DNA of 64,000 bases from Apostichopus japonicus (GCF_037975245.1 NC_092574.1:20398213-20462212); one strand, 5' to 3'. Shown: positions 38,322 to 50,395, numbered from the stretch's first letter. Numbers and translations: made by a program. Notes: generated by a model not told the origin, from the sequence alone.

Positions 38322-39674
38322 ATGGAACTTCAAAAATTACTAACAGAGATTGACAATAAGCAGATTGAAATGGTGCGGTTCGAAATGACAGACTTCTACG
38401 GGATATCTCATTGCAAGGGAATCCCCTCTCGACATTTCAAGGAGAAGGTCAATCATGGCCTCCCCTTTTTCGGCGGTCAAATGGCCCTAGATCCCCAAGC
38501 TGGATTGGTTTCAGGAACCGGTTACAGCGAAGAAATCGCCTACCGTGATATGGTGTACCATGCAGACTTGTCTACCTTTCGCACTTTGCCCTGGGAAAAA
38601 GAGACAGCTCGCATTCTTACTTTCCCCAAATATTTAGGGAATTTAGTAGGTGGCTACCCGCGCAATGTTGCTGAAAGACTCCTCGGAGTGTTAAAATCGG
38701 AAGGGTACTCCCTCTACTCGAGCCACGAACATGAGTTCTTTGTCGTGGATGCTGTAACAAAGAAACCAATCACCGACGGTATCCAAGTTCGTGCCACCAT
38801 CAGACTTGCTAAAAATCGCGATTTCCTTTCACAGATTGCAAAACAACTACCTCTGATGGGAGTAGACTTAGAATCGTTCGAGACCGAATATGCTCCCGGA
38901 CAATATGAAATTAGCTACAAGCCAGCATTTGGTTTGCAGGCTGCAGACAACGCGTTTACTTTCAAGAACGGGATCAAAGAAATTGCTCAACAACATGGAT
39001 ATCTTGCAAGTTTTACCACAAAGCCTTACGCCGATCAAATCGCTGCCTCTGCCCATCTCAACCATTCTCTTTGGGACGAACATGGTAAGAGAAACCTTAT
39101 GTTTGATGCCAGCTCACCCAATGGGTTATCAAAGATAGCAAGGCACTGGATTGCGGGTTTGTTGTACCACGCTCCTGCAATCACTGTCCTTCTATCCCCG
39201 ACTGTTAACTGTATTACGCGTATAAAAGAACACGCATTTGCACCGTCTAACGCCACGTGGAGCATAGGTAACCGCACTGCCGCTTTACGTGTAAAAGCCG
39301 ACGGCGATGAACGAAGTACTTACGTAGAGAATCGGATGGGGTCCTCGGGCGGATGCCCGTACACTAGCCTTGCAGCTCTGATCGCTGCGGGTCTGGACGG
39401 CATCAAGAATGAATACGATCCTCCACCACCAGTAGATGGTATCGCATATGAAGAGGATAACCTCCCGCCAAAGACTGCGAAGCTACCGACAGACATGGAA
39501 AGTGCTTTGGAAGCATTACTCGCCGATAAGGTTATATGTAATGCAATGGGAGATGAATTTATCAAATGCTTTGTAGCTCTTAAGAAAAATGAGTTGGTAT
39601 GTGAGGCGGCAGCCATAGAAAAGGGAATGGATCATGCCGAATGGGCGCGAAGTTATTACTCTGAATATATTTAG
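38322..39674 (+). CDS. Glutamine synthetase type I family protein, lengsin-like (copy 2)
   Basis: An intact 450-residue protein of the class I glutamine synthetase fold (ATP-dependent glutamate-ammonia ligase and relatives; in animals the lengsin group). The N-terminal beta-grasp domain covers about residues 15-105 and the catalytic domain about 110-445. Visible likely metal and substrate residues are EHE (136-138), ETEYAPGQYE (187-196), SAHLNHS (243-249, His245), NR (317-318) and ENR (336-338). The classical catalytic positions therefore look largely kept, so this may be an enzyme rather than a structural protein, but the substrate is unknown. The ATG at 38322 is preferred over the upstream in-frame ATG at 38232 because a polypyrimidine tract with acceptor AG (38298-38299) lies between them, and because copy 1 starts at the same point. 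The coding region has no intron. The protein ends SYYSEYI. Confidence 0.9.
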   Translation: MELQKLLTEIDNKQIEMVRFEMTDFYGISHCKGIPSRHFKEKVNHGLPFFGGQMALDPQAGLVSGTGYSEEIAYRDMVYHADLSTFRTLPWEKETARILTFPKYLGNLVGGYPRNVAERLLGVLKSEGYSLYSSHEHEFFVVDAVTKKPITDGIQVRATIRLAKNRDFLSQIAKQLPLMGVDLESFETEYAPGQYEISYKPAFGLQAADNAFTFKNGIKEIAQQHGYLASFTTKPYADQIAASAHLNHSLWDEHGKRNLMFDASSPNGLSKIARHWIAGLLYHAPAITVLLSPTVNCITRIKEHAFAPSNATWSIGNRTAALRVKADGDERSTYVENRMGSSGGCPYTSLAALIAAGLDGIKNEYDPPPPVDGIAYEEDNLPPKTAKLPTDMESALEALLADKVICNAMGDEFIKCFVALKKNELVCEAAAIEKGMDHAEWARSYYSEYI

Positions 39675-42600
39675 AGTTCTTTTAGGTCAATATAGATGTT
39701 TTAGCATTATTACAACAGGGTCTAATGTACATCATACTTCATATAATTTCTTTCATTTCCTATCCGTTTATATACAACCATTGAACTTCTCCCAGAGTAG
39801 AGCACTGATAAATGGGTTTGCACAGATTTGATGCACATGTCGTTTTTGGAGTCATTTTGAGTATACTATCTCTAAAGTGATACGAACTCAGATCATGTGT
39901 ACCATCACTGGCATAATATCAAATATCGACATCTTTTAAGTACGTCTATTTGGAAAGACGCTCGTCATTTAAATGTTTATATAACTCTTGCACGAAGATT
40001 ATCATGCATAAAATAATAGTCGAAGGTGGAGGTTTTGAAAGCATTGCCATAAGACGACATGAAGACGTTTTATAGTATGTCTTTAGAATTATACGGCTTA
40101 AATGACGGTGAGGCGAGTAAGGCGGTAAGTCGACTTTCTCGGAAGATAACAAAATATAAAAATAAGATAAATCAACTGCGTTCATGCAGCCAACACCGTA
40201 ATCAACACCCTCTATACAAATACGAGTCCAAGTTGGTCCCATCCTAACTACTTTGGGAAAACTAATTTGACACGGATTCTTCCCTCCTTATTCATTTAAT
40301 GTACAAACTGATCATAATTAATGTTACCAAATATATGATAAATGCAACATTTAATATAGGTGAAATATTCTTTTAGCATCATGTCAAAGTTTCTTGTAGA
40401 TTCTGCTTGCACCGAGAGATTTTGTCCCCAAGCAAATCCATCTAAACCATCTTACAAAAACTGAAATATTTTGATACGTCAAGAGGTTATATCAAACTTT
40501 CAATATTTCTGCATAGTCTACTTTGTGTAACGACTATAATACATGATTACTTTAATCACGCGTTCTTCAAATTCTGTTCTTTCATATATTAAAGCGTATA
40601 CTGAAATATATTGTCGTTGCTTTACAACTGTTTGTCTTTGTATGAAAGAAGCTCTCCATTTCTTTAATTACCTTAATATTAATCTAAATATCTTATTTGC
40701 CTATGTAGTTCACTGTTAGTATGATTAGCCTTGTCATTCGTTCCTTTTTATGTTCTTCATTCCTGGGTGACTTGATTTAGACTAAAGTAGTGAGTTTCAT
40801 TTATTTTTCTTATTGTATTGTCCTTCCAGCTTAACGTTCTATAATACCCGGCAGTACACTTTTATAAATATATAAATACCTATATATACTGTTACACTAT
40901 AGCGTATTATATATAATTTGATAATATATATATTTATATTGTTATACGTACATATTATCAAAATCAATAACTGACTGGAATGGGAGCGCTACTAACTTTC
41001 AGTGCACCCACCACTATTACCTACCACAGCACAAAATGGTGCCAAAAACATATAATATACTATTCCAAATTTCATAAAATGAATATTTTAATAAATACAC
41101 AGAAGTATTATGTAGGACTACAAGCACCTAATATAGAGCTTCAGGGTGAGTGGTGATACTATGCAAACGTCCAAGCATCAAGAAATGCTCTCTCCTATAC
41201 CATATATATCAAAAGAAAAATGTGCAACGACGGCATGTCAACAATAGGCTCAACAGAGATCTCTCTTTTATGAGTATCCATGCGAAGTTAAATCCCAACA
41301 TGGTTTCTTGCAATTTTTCATCTCATTCCTGCAACTGAGGAAGAGCTGTGATAACGCTCGAAATATTTTGTTACTGATTTAACGTTTAAGCAATAAAGTT
41401 GGAAATGAAAGTATCATATTTTTTCCTTTTTCACTTTTGGATATATATATATATATAGTCGTATAGCTATGATGTCTCCTGGACCCCACGAAGATAGCCC
41501 AAAGCGTTCTCGTTGACAGGTCAATAAATTGAATACCCCCCTTCCCTTCCCCACTAGAGATGGCTTCGCACTTGTGGCCGAGTTAGTAGGAGTATATCGT
41601 GTTCCTGTTTCGTTTGATATATAGTAGATATAGTATATATATTAGGCACGCAACTCAAACAGCTATTATCTACAATTACCAGACTCTGCAGTCTCCTTAT
41701 ACACATCGAGACCGTTGTACTGAAGTATCAGGATGACGATATATGTTACGTTATCTTAGATGAAGTGACATTGCTTTAAATCAAGATCTGAGAGTACAGA
41801 CATCATGTAGTAATCTCATAAGAAAGACTGAAGAGTGATGTTCAATGATGGAGGGTTAAGGGTCAACTGGATTGGATGATGATGTAAAAATTTGTAAGTA
41901 TACAGATAATGCATCATGTTACAATTAAGATCACATGACCCCAAAGTTAGAAATATAATTAAATTAACTAATTGATGTTGGTGCCCTTCAGCTAACCTTT
42001 TTCCGGATTGTCCAGATGGAAGAAGAAAATTTTACTTATTTAGTCATCAAGTCCAGGGTGCATGGGGATGTAGCGGTGGGGGTTTAGGTGCGGCAGATTT
42101 TGGAAGTGCAAAAACGCAACTTATAACGGAAACATTTAGGGGGGCAAGGGAACCTCACACCCAACGCTTCATCAGTGAATTAAATTTTAATTTTCAAACT
42201 TTTGACTGTAATGCCATATATAACCAGGGTCGTACAATCACCATTTTGCATGAGGGATTTTGATCGATTTCGAGAAAGACTGGGCTTTTTGCGATCATCT
42301 ACAGTATACTAGCTGAGCAACATTAATAGTGGAAATATTCGCAGAAACCAATAGAAATAAAATTATTAAATTACAACATTAAAACGGGTGCCTTTATCCT
42401 TTGGTGTCACAAGATTACACCGATGACGTCACGTGTTCCGCACATGATCTTAACGGACCAGCAGTTCATCAGTGTAAAATGGAAAAGTGGCAATATAAGA
42501 AATTCTTAAATTATCCATCGAATTTATATGGACTAACATCGAGGAAATAATGTAAATGAATTTGAATTATTTGACGGTGTGAAATGAACATTCGTTTCTA

Positions 42601-43215
42601 CTCCATAGGCAAATACAACGTTGGTGAAGTAATAGAGGGCGCTTACGGTATTAACCAAAAGTCATTGAGCTTTAAGTTTGCTATGGTTTGGAGTGAGAAA
42701 AAAATCTAAGCAAGAAATATCAGCATTCAACGTACGTATACGCGTAAAATTGAGAATTGAAGTAGCCAGTATGGTGTGAGCATGCAGCTTATCGGTAACC
42801 ATTTCTTTGATAATGTTAGAATTAACTAATTTGTCAAACTCTCTAAAGGAACTAAATTTTGCAAAGTATGAGTAAAGTGACTCGCGAAAATATTTTACAA
42901 ACCATTCGGCTGGCACGAGTATATATTACATAAACAGAAATTATATATTCCACCGTGGTATTGTTTGAACATAACAGATATAAGAGCTTTTGTCTGCAAG
43001 GAAAATCTCCTGTTGCAGTCGCCATAAGTTTCCTACAAATAACTACGTACCAATCTACTGAAAACTTTAATGTTCTATGTTTAGACCTGGATGCTTTTCT
43101 AAATCACGTACGGGCCCGAAGCCAGACTATAGCTAACCCCGCCAGGATACGAGTATAATGCTCCTTCTTAAATTGTTGGTTTCTTTCCATCTCAAAAATG
43201 CTGATTATAACGACA
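39675..43215. other. Flank of GS-like copy 2; no further gene
   Basis: Apart from the hammerhead-like motif, this is AT-rich sequence with short (TA)n tracts (about 40860-40940, 41440-41460). Confidence 0.5.
41303..41365 (+). ncRNA. Hammerhead-ribozyme-like motif
   Basis: Candidate order: cleavage triplet TTC (41305-41307); stem I ttgca (41308-41312) with tgcaa (41330-41334); core CTGAGGA (41335-41341), fitting CUGANGA; stem II gagc/gctc (41343-41346, 41356-41359); core GAAA (41360-41363). One unpaired base precedes stem II and stem III is weak, so activity is uncertain. Type I hammerheads with a short stem III are known from Penelope-like retroelements, and a Penelope-like RT fragment lies 1.9 kb downstream. 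Confidence 0.3.
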
Positions 43216-43218
43216 TAA

Positions 43219-43580
43219 GCTCCTTCCTTTGCTTGCCTGTTTTATGTCTAGCCTTGAAGAACGCATGTTCCCGCGCGTGCAGCTTCCTGTCGTCCTCATG
43301 TGGTGGCGCTACATTGATGATATCTTTCGTGTGGAGCAGTGATGAGGATAGCCTGCTCACCTTCATCAATCACATCAATTCCTTTCACAGCACCAATAAG
43401 TTCACCAGGCTCTGATCAGGGAGCTGCAACTAGTAGCAGCTCCCTGCTCTGAAAACTCTCACCAACACGTTAACTTCCTCGATGTGACTGTTAGCAAGGA
43501 ACACGGTTCCTCTCTCCACTGACTTATACACCAATCCCACAGGCACACACCAGTATCTCCATTCTTCTAGTTGCCATCCC
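43219..43580 (+). mobile_element. Penelope-like element reverse transcriptase fragment
   Basis: In shifting frames the translation reads APSFACLF, SLEERMFPRV, MWWRYIDDIF (catalytic YIDD), FINHINSFHS, NFLDVTVSK and DLYTNPTGTHQYLHSSSCHP, in the order found in Penelope-like RTs. Single-base shifts occur near 43243, 43335 and after 43415. Both ends are truncated. Confidence 0.8.
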
Positions 43581-43589
43581 AGTGACCGG

Positions 43590-43858
43590 ACAAATACCCC
43601 CAAACAAATACCCCCCCCGGACGATTACATTAACCCCCGGAGATGATTACCCACCGGACAATTACCCCCCGGACAAATACCACCCGGACAATTACCCCCC
43701 AGGACAACTACCACCCGGACAGATACCCCCGGACAATTACCCCCGATGACAAAAAAAAAACCCGGACAACTACCCACCCGGACAACTACCTTCTGGGACG
43801 AATACCCCCTAGACAATTACCCCCCGGATAAATACCCCGGACGAATATCCCTGGACAT
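43590..43858. repeat. CCCGGACAATTAC minisatellite
   Basis: Tandem units of about 12-16 bases (ccccggacaattac with variable C-run length), roughly 18-20 copies. It directly follows the Penelope-like fragment. Confidence 0.9.
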
Positions 43859-43859
43859 A

Positions 43860-45345
43860 TGCGGTTAACTATAGGGAACGGATGCAGCGACGGATACGCA
43901 GGTCTGTTTTCGACTTTAGATTCCCGCGGGCCTCAACATATATCCTGTTCCCTCGAGCAACTGCGAGAGCATATTTACAACTTCCCCGCCACTGCAAGCA
44001 TCTGGAATTGCGTACAGCTAGCACTTCGTCTTCGTCGCATATGCTCTAACAATTCCTCTTTCATTCGTCGTACAGATGCTTTGACGTGGAGATGGTGATA
44101 ATGTTGATAAACTAAACATGGTCATAAACAAAATATGACTTCTAATAAAACAAAACTGATATTGTAATCTTATTTCTTTTTTTGCAAATTACTGCCAGTA
44201 TTTTCAATTTGTTCGCTCACGCAGTATTTGGTGGGAGGTGGGCTTGATGGTATACAGTCCGCCATAAAGTCAAACATTTTAATTAACGTAATCAATAAAG
44301 CTCATGGCTCAAGTACTATAATTACAGTCAAAACAAAAGTCAGTGTTGCAATTAGTCAGTTTGCTACATTTTTGAGGAGATGAAAGTCCTCACGTGAAAT
44401 GCGAAGTGAAATTGTTGATCATTGCTTTGTTGATGTGACGCCAGTTAGACGCTTCCATAGATTTTAACTGTAAGCCAGGGGGTTGCGATCAGGGGTTGCA
44501 GCGCTAGCTCCAGCTCAGTGCGCTGAATTATTCATATCTTGCACGGGGTTGACGTTTATTTATTTTGGATTTTTTACTCCACGTCACCTGAGGGTAGACT
44601 GTGGCTCCGCCTATTTTCTATAAGACCCCGCCTTTTCTCCAGCTGAGGGTAGCTTGAAATGTCGATCAAATCACATTGTCGACGTCCATTGACTTAGATA
44701 TGAAAGTAACGCCTTAGTAATACATATTCATATCGATGATATACTGTTTGACCCGCAAAGCTCGAGTGCATGTGCAGTCTGCTGAAAAACAACATTCTTG
44801 TACATGCGGATTTAGTGTCAAGCTATTGTATTCTACGAACTGGTCTGGACTGTGAGAACTATTGCTTTTACGTAATAACAACTTTTGATATCACTCCTTT
44901 ACCTGTAAATGCTACAAGGCAAACGTCGTTAATTCGGTGATTTGCCATCAGTGTAACGGTCTTTACCTTACCCTTAGGTAAGCCAGGATGTCGCTGTGAG
45001 TGAAACTGTACGTAGTTTACGATTAAATGAAATATACGTACAATAGGTTATACCATGAACTACCCTTGATCCTTTAGGACGGAGGATTACTGCTAGCAAA
45101 CTAGTACTAGGCTTAGTAGTAGTACAGTAGTAGGCAAGTACTTATCACTAAGTTATGTTGAAATACTTTCAGTAGCCTAGACCTCAAATGTGGTTTATGC
45201 TAGCACCCCTCCAGTCCTAGACCCTAAATTAAATATAAAACTTCAAAAAAGGCTAGGCCTAGTTCAACTTCAACCTTATAAATCATTACCATTGGTTCTA
45301 GGCCCTAGGCTACTTCACTTGGCATGGGACGGCCTAACATTAAAG
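43860..45345. other. No gene recognised
   Basis: Includes a segment (about 44470-44700) with GC-box-like 'gctccgcc' and 'ccccgcc' sequences around a 'tataag' motif. A promoter is possible, but no coding exon follows. Confidence 0.4.
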
Positions 45346-45347
45346 AA

Positions 45348-45594
45348 AGTATGTATGTATGTATATGTGATCTTCCCGCAAGCAGGAACTCGCGAAAGAA
45401 GCCATGGAGGCTTGTAGACTCGCAAGCTGACCGAAGCCAATCTCTCGGCACACATTCATTTAACGTCCATGTCGGGAAGTTGTTATTGAACAACACCCTT
45501 GCCAGACGACACACATTGCTGTTGGCGGGGAATCGAACCGGGGATCTCATGACTGGGAGACGCCGGCGTTAACCACTAGGCTATACACTCCGCC
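45348..45594 (-). mobile_element. tRNA-derived SINE
   Basis: On the minus strand it starts at 45594 with GGCGGAGTGTATAGCCTAGTGG (A box TAGCCTAGTGG) and has a perfect B box GGTTCGATTCC at about 45542. A body of about 180 bases follows, with a (CATA)n tail ending near 45348. The pol III box spacing is tRNA-like, but the body is too long for a tRNA. Confidence 0.8.
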
Positions 45595-45840
45595 CTGAGT
45601 GGTTCTGTGTTCTGGCTGGGTTCTGGCTGGTGGTTCTGGTTCTGGCTGGGTTAGGATAGAAGTAGTGGATGTTTGTGGGCTATGGGTTAAGCCTAGACTA
45701 TGGGTTATTATGTTGGTAATAAGTGCTGTATGATGGCTGCATATATGGCCAATGCCCACAGCTGGAGTTTTAAAAAGGTGTTTCACAAAGCTTCCCATTT
45801 ATCACTCAACTTACTATTATTACATAGTTGTGACTCCATT

Positions 45841-46069
45841 ATCCCACACAAAAAAAGTCCTGCAGGAATCCTATAGGATTCCTGTATATGGAACAGGATT
45901 CCTTCCAAACATACAAGAATCCTTCATATGCATGCAGGATTCCATGATGCATGTTCAGGAATCCTTCATAAGCATGCAGGATGTGGCCAAATCCTGGCAT
46001 ATATAAGTCCTGCACAAAATCCTGCAGGATTTTATGCAGGATTTTGTGAAGGACTTTTTTGTATGGGAT
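45841..46069. mobile_element. Small MITE built of CAGGATTCC palindromes
   Basis: The ends atcccacacaaaaaaagtcc and ggacttttttgtatgggat are inverted repeats. The interior carries many copies of 'caggattcc' and 'ggaatcctg' in both orientations. About 229 bases; no coding. Confidence 0.7.
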
Positions 46070-46353
46070 TGACACTATGTAAGTGATGGAGCTGAGGTTT
46101 CTTACGGTTAGGCCTTATGTTGTTTATTGTCAGGATTGATAGGCCTGGGTGGAGGGAGGATTTTTCATTAACATGAGGTTTGTGTACATTTCATGGGCCA
46201 GATTAAGTCAAGTGTTGAAAAGTAAAAGAAGTTTTTTTCAATTCTGTATGGGGTCAGTTCTCAATGATCAACTCCAATAAGTCAAGTTCATATAATTATC
46301 ACTAGTAGTAGTGATGATGTTGTAAACTATAGTACCTGTACTCTCCAACAGTA

Positions 46354-49300
46354 TAGGCCATCAGCTGAAGCTCAAAATGTGGCTGTAAAATCAGTTTCGT
46401 TCCAGCAACACCGGGTCTAGACTTTTAATGCATTTTTGGGTAGCTTAATGCATCACAATCATTATATCAAAAGTTCTCCAAAAAATTTCCTGCAGTATTT
46501 TTGTAAGAAACCCTTGAAATTGGGTATGTTATGTAGACATTACGTGCTACGATGCTATGTATTAGGAACACATGTGCTAACGTTAGATTTGGTACAGTGG
46601 TGCATACCACTCTTTTCTTATATGTTAAATTACGACTGATATATTTTTTTTTGTATAATAGTTGGGTCAGGGTTACAAGAATGGTGGAAGAGGATTCTGG
46701 TCTAAGGGTCAGTGAGGGTTGTTTTCAGGCATTACAAGTTGTGCCCCCCCCCCCCTCCATTTTCGCCAAAATGGTAAAAAATCACATTTTCAACTTTGAA
46801 ATATGAAATACAATTTTTGCACATTATAACTTAAGGGTTTTAATTATAAAAATGTACCACTTTTAATAAACTCAGATATAATGTTTTGTAATAAATCAAA
46901 TATTTTGAGATATTCCCCCTATGTTATAAATGCATTTCGTCTGTGCATGTATGCGTAAATATACACATATAATGAAAAGTTCCTCTCCATAATTGTTACA
47001 CTCCCCATCCAAACTGTTTTACAAATGCAACCCCCTCCCCCTCTACTTTACATGTAGCTAAATCCCTAGTTACAATGAGATGTACCAATGCCCCAAGACC
47101 AGTGAGCTATTTCTTTTGTATAAATCAATATATAAGTTGGCACACTAAGACGTCATGGCATATCATAGATGTGAAATAAAGTTATAGTCCATATATATCC
47201 GTTACCTTAGTACTCTTTCTACAGTCTTCTGCAAAACTAGGTACTTTCTCCTTGTTACTGAAACGACATGTTTATAATTCGTATTCCTGCAAAAAGAGTT
47301 TCCAAGGGAGTTAACGTATAAAAGAAAAGATCGACAAGGTTTCGAATGGTATTTTGAATAATAATAGTTCTATATTCTACAAATAATATGAATAATAAAG
47401 GTGAATGGTACAAATAAGTGAATAACGAAGACAGTTAACTTAAGCCCCAGATAGAAAGAAATAATGTATCTATTAAGACTGGGTCGATACACTCAATGGT
47501 GTAGTAGAGCTGGGCCTTTGCGATGATTCAAGATACAGGTTCTTCATCAAAAGGCGCGGAGCGGAATTAATAAGTGATTAAAAGTTCATCCAAGGACAGT
47601 TGTACTAGTCTTAACAGTATCCACTTCAATTCACTGCTTGGTAGTCAGATATGGTATGGAAAAGGGAAAGTCTATTCTGTAGTAGAGGTGAAGATAATTA
47701 GATGAAATAAAAGTCACTAAAGACTTGAATATCCTTCAGTCAAAACTTGAACAGATGCACAGAACATATTAACAATATGAATAAAACAGGTAACGAAATG
47801 TTACGGCAAACAATAAAGAACCGTGATATTGGAACAGGGTCAGGGGATATGTGAATATGCAAGAGGTAAAGCATGCCCATAACACCCTCCTCCCCCCTCC
47901 CCTCCCCTCTCAAAAAAAAGTGTGATTTGAAGAAAATGTGGATATTTATCAAAGGTGTCTGGTAGGTAGGGTAATCTACGTAAAACTACTAATAGCTAAA
48001 ATGAATATATGAATAAGATCATGTTTTCTGGTTCCTTTAAACTCTGGGGAACAAAATAATGACAACATGACTTTGAAAAAGTTAACCCTCTTCACAAACT
48101 TCAAACTTGATTAAAATTTCAGACTAAGATATCAAGATTTAACACCATCACAGTTCATCCTCCAAATCATCTTCCCCTGCATCAACAATCTCAACATCTT
48201 CTTGGAAGTTGCTGCAATTTCTATATTTACATAGGTCTGTACACGGTAGTTGTGCATTCATTCAGGAACATCTTCCTTTAAGACATTTGCCGACTCTACA
48301 GCTACTGCTGACACACTGAAGCAAAACATCTGGGTCAGGTGGCTTCGTCATCCAAGTGATTATAAGGTCATCATTTTCAAGTTTCCATCCATGTCCCTCT
48401 GGTGAGAGTGCATCAATCCTTTGCTGCAATGCCCTACTGTGAATAGCAGCCTGGTTGGTGCAGCGCTTAACATGCTGGATCAGAGCATCTTTTGTTGGTG
48501 GTAAACTCTGCTCTGAGGAGGAGATGAACAGAACACCTTGTACCATGAAATTGGATATTTTTGAGTCTCACATTTTATGATGGGGTACCAATATAATTAC
48601 AATTCAGCTAAAAATATGTTGCAAATTACTTTAATAATTTCAATGGAAAGATTAACCTGATATTGCATCTCAAAGCGTTTAGAGAATTTTTTAATTTTCC
48701 TTGGGGAGGACCCCCATATTCCAAAAGTCCTAGATCCACCCCTGAACACTCAATGAACCACACATTGAAGAGAGTACTTTACCTTTCAAGATCTGTATGT
48801 CTTCCTTGTCAAGAATTGTATCTAGTTTCTTCAACATAGAGAGTGGTACCTCACTTCAATGGCAACACGGTCTTTTCCTCTAATATTCATAAAATCTGGG
48901 CTCATCTTTTTTCCGCTCTGCTGCTTGTCGAAGCAATACCTTAATAAAATGAAATAAAAAAAGCAAATTGTTTTGCATTTTCTGTTGATCAAAATGTAAG
49001 TTTGAACAAATAAGAACTAAGACAATTTTATTTATATAACATGTGATCTGCTCATCTTCTATGGACAAACAAAGACACATTCAAATTTTGCAAACCAGTG
49101 TCATGCAAAAAAAAATTAAAAAAGGCTTTTTTTGACAGTACAGTACATTATCTCTTAATGTTATGGTTTAAATTATACAATGGTAGATTATATCTGTTAC
49201 TAATAATAAAGGAGACAGATACTTGTTCATTTTGGTAAAGCTAGACAGGCTGACCATAAGACCTTGCAAACCTAACCTTATTGCACCTTTGTTACACTTA

Positions 49301-50395
49301 TTTTTCTAACTAATATAATATCTCTATCATTCAAATAAAGGGCCACAGTAAGAAAACTATGACGCCTGTATTTAACACTTAGGCTAGTGCCCAGATGGAG
49401 AATTTGAAACAAATTTCCGTTCCTACCACCATATAACAAAACAAATCAGATGACCATGCCACTAATTATATTATGTTCAGGTCCAACACTGTGCCCTTTG
49501 ACTTGGATTATATCCCTTAAGAGCTACTGACCTTGCATTATGCAACTTCTCTTAACACTTCAACTGTGCCACAGAAGTACAAGTAGAGTCGTGTAGTATG
49601 CTTAGGCTTACCGCCATCGAAAGTCTCTGCCTGCTGCAGCTTGTCCCGTTTGCAACGCCTAGTAATGTATTGTTTCTTTTCCCACATATAATAAATTGAA
49701 CAGGCAATACACCAGAGCTTCTGCTTGGTTTCCTCGATCTTTTCCGTCAATTCTTCGTTTAAAATCATATGGGGTCTCCTCTGGAACTGTCCGTTTTCTT
49801 GCAGCAATGTGCTTGCTATCAATGAACCGCCTGTAACACTTATCGTGGAACCCCATCATACTATGCTGTTGAACACACGCTTGATCGTAGTAGGCCATGG
49901 AGTAATCAGTAGTACGGCGATATCACTGTCTCCGCCGCTGAGATTAAGCCAATCTTTAGCGCAGGAAGTAACTTAAGTCCATCGTTTATTCGTCAGTGCC
50001 TTGAATGCTTCAAATTTTACAGATTCAATGTGCACTGAGCACTGTAGATTTCCGTGTGTCGGAGACTGCCTAGCGCCCGTGGGAGCCGCCATGTTTGTTG
50101 TTTTCTACAAAGATTGCACACAGAACTCATGGCTCATTGGACAATTCATATCACATGGTACAGATATCTCACTGGCGCACAACTTTTGAACGTAAAACGG
50201 CAAGTTTCTTAACATACGCAATAAAAATATAGTTCGATCTTTCGAGCGGAATTGCAAAAAAACTGCAGGAAAGTACATGGAGAACTTTTGGATCATTAAT
50301 CTTAATTAATTTATGTATTCAATGCTGTAGAGAAATTTTAGACCCGCAGTTGCTGGAACGAAACAAGCGAATTTCGACCTTCAGCTGATGGCCTA
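46354..50395. mobile_element. 4.0-kb inverted-repeat element carrying a cysteine-rich gene
   Basis: The left end TAGGCCATCAGCTGAAG and the inner block GTTTCGTTCCAGCAAC..CGGGTCTA are repeated in inverted orientation at the right end, finishing ...CTTCAGCTGATGGCCTA at 50395. Arms are about 70-80 bases with a small indel. GTA flanks both ends (46351-46353 and 50396-50398), consistent with a 3-bp target duplication. The only recognisable gene inside is the minus-strand pseudogene at 48148-49898. The superfamily is not assigned. Confidence 0.6.
48148..49898 (-). pseudogene. Cysteine-rich multi-exon gene, decayed
   Basis: Three exon-like blocks lie in order on the minus strand. Block A (49898-49612) has MGFHDKCYRRFIDSKHIAAR and, in a second frame, CIAC...RCKRDKLQQAETF, ending at donor GTAAGC. 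Block B (48939-about 48830) has LLRQAAERKKDE and, after a shift, RGKDRVAIEVRYHSLC. Block C (about 48560-48148) has LPPTKDALIQHVKRCTNQAA, then GHGWKLENDDLIITWMTKPP, then cysteine repeats (CRVGKCLKGRCS, PCTDLC, RNC). The C-terminus resembles CXC-type cysteine clusters seen in multicopy uncharacterised invertebrate proteins. An in-frame TGA (48262-48264) sits where a Cys is expected, and blocks A and B need frameshifts, so this copy is non-functional. The function is unknown. Confidence 0.5.

Noticed and set aside
43643-43831. Small Pro/Thr-rich and Gly-rich frames
   Set aside because: By-products of the CCCGGACAATTAC minisatellite.
45536-45594. tRNA gene on the minus strand
   Set aside because: A and B boxes are tRNA-like, but no acceptor-stem pairing is evident, and the unit continues for about 180 bases to a simple-repeat tail, so it is a SINE.
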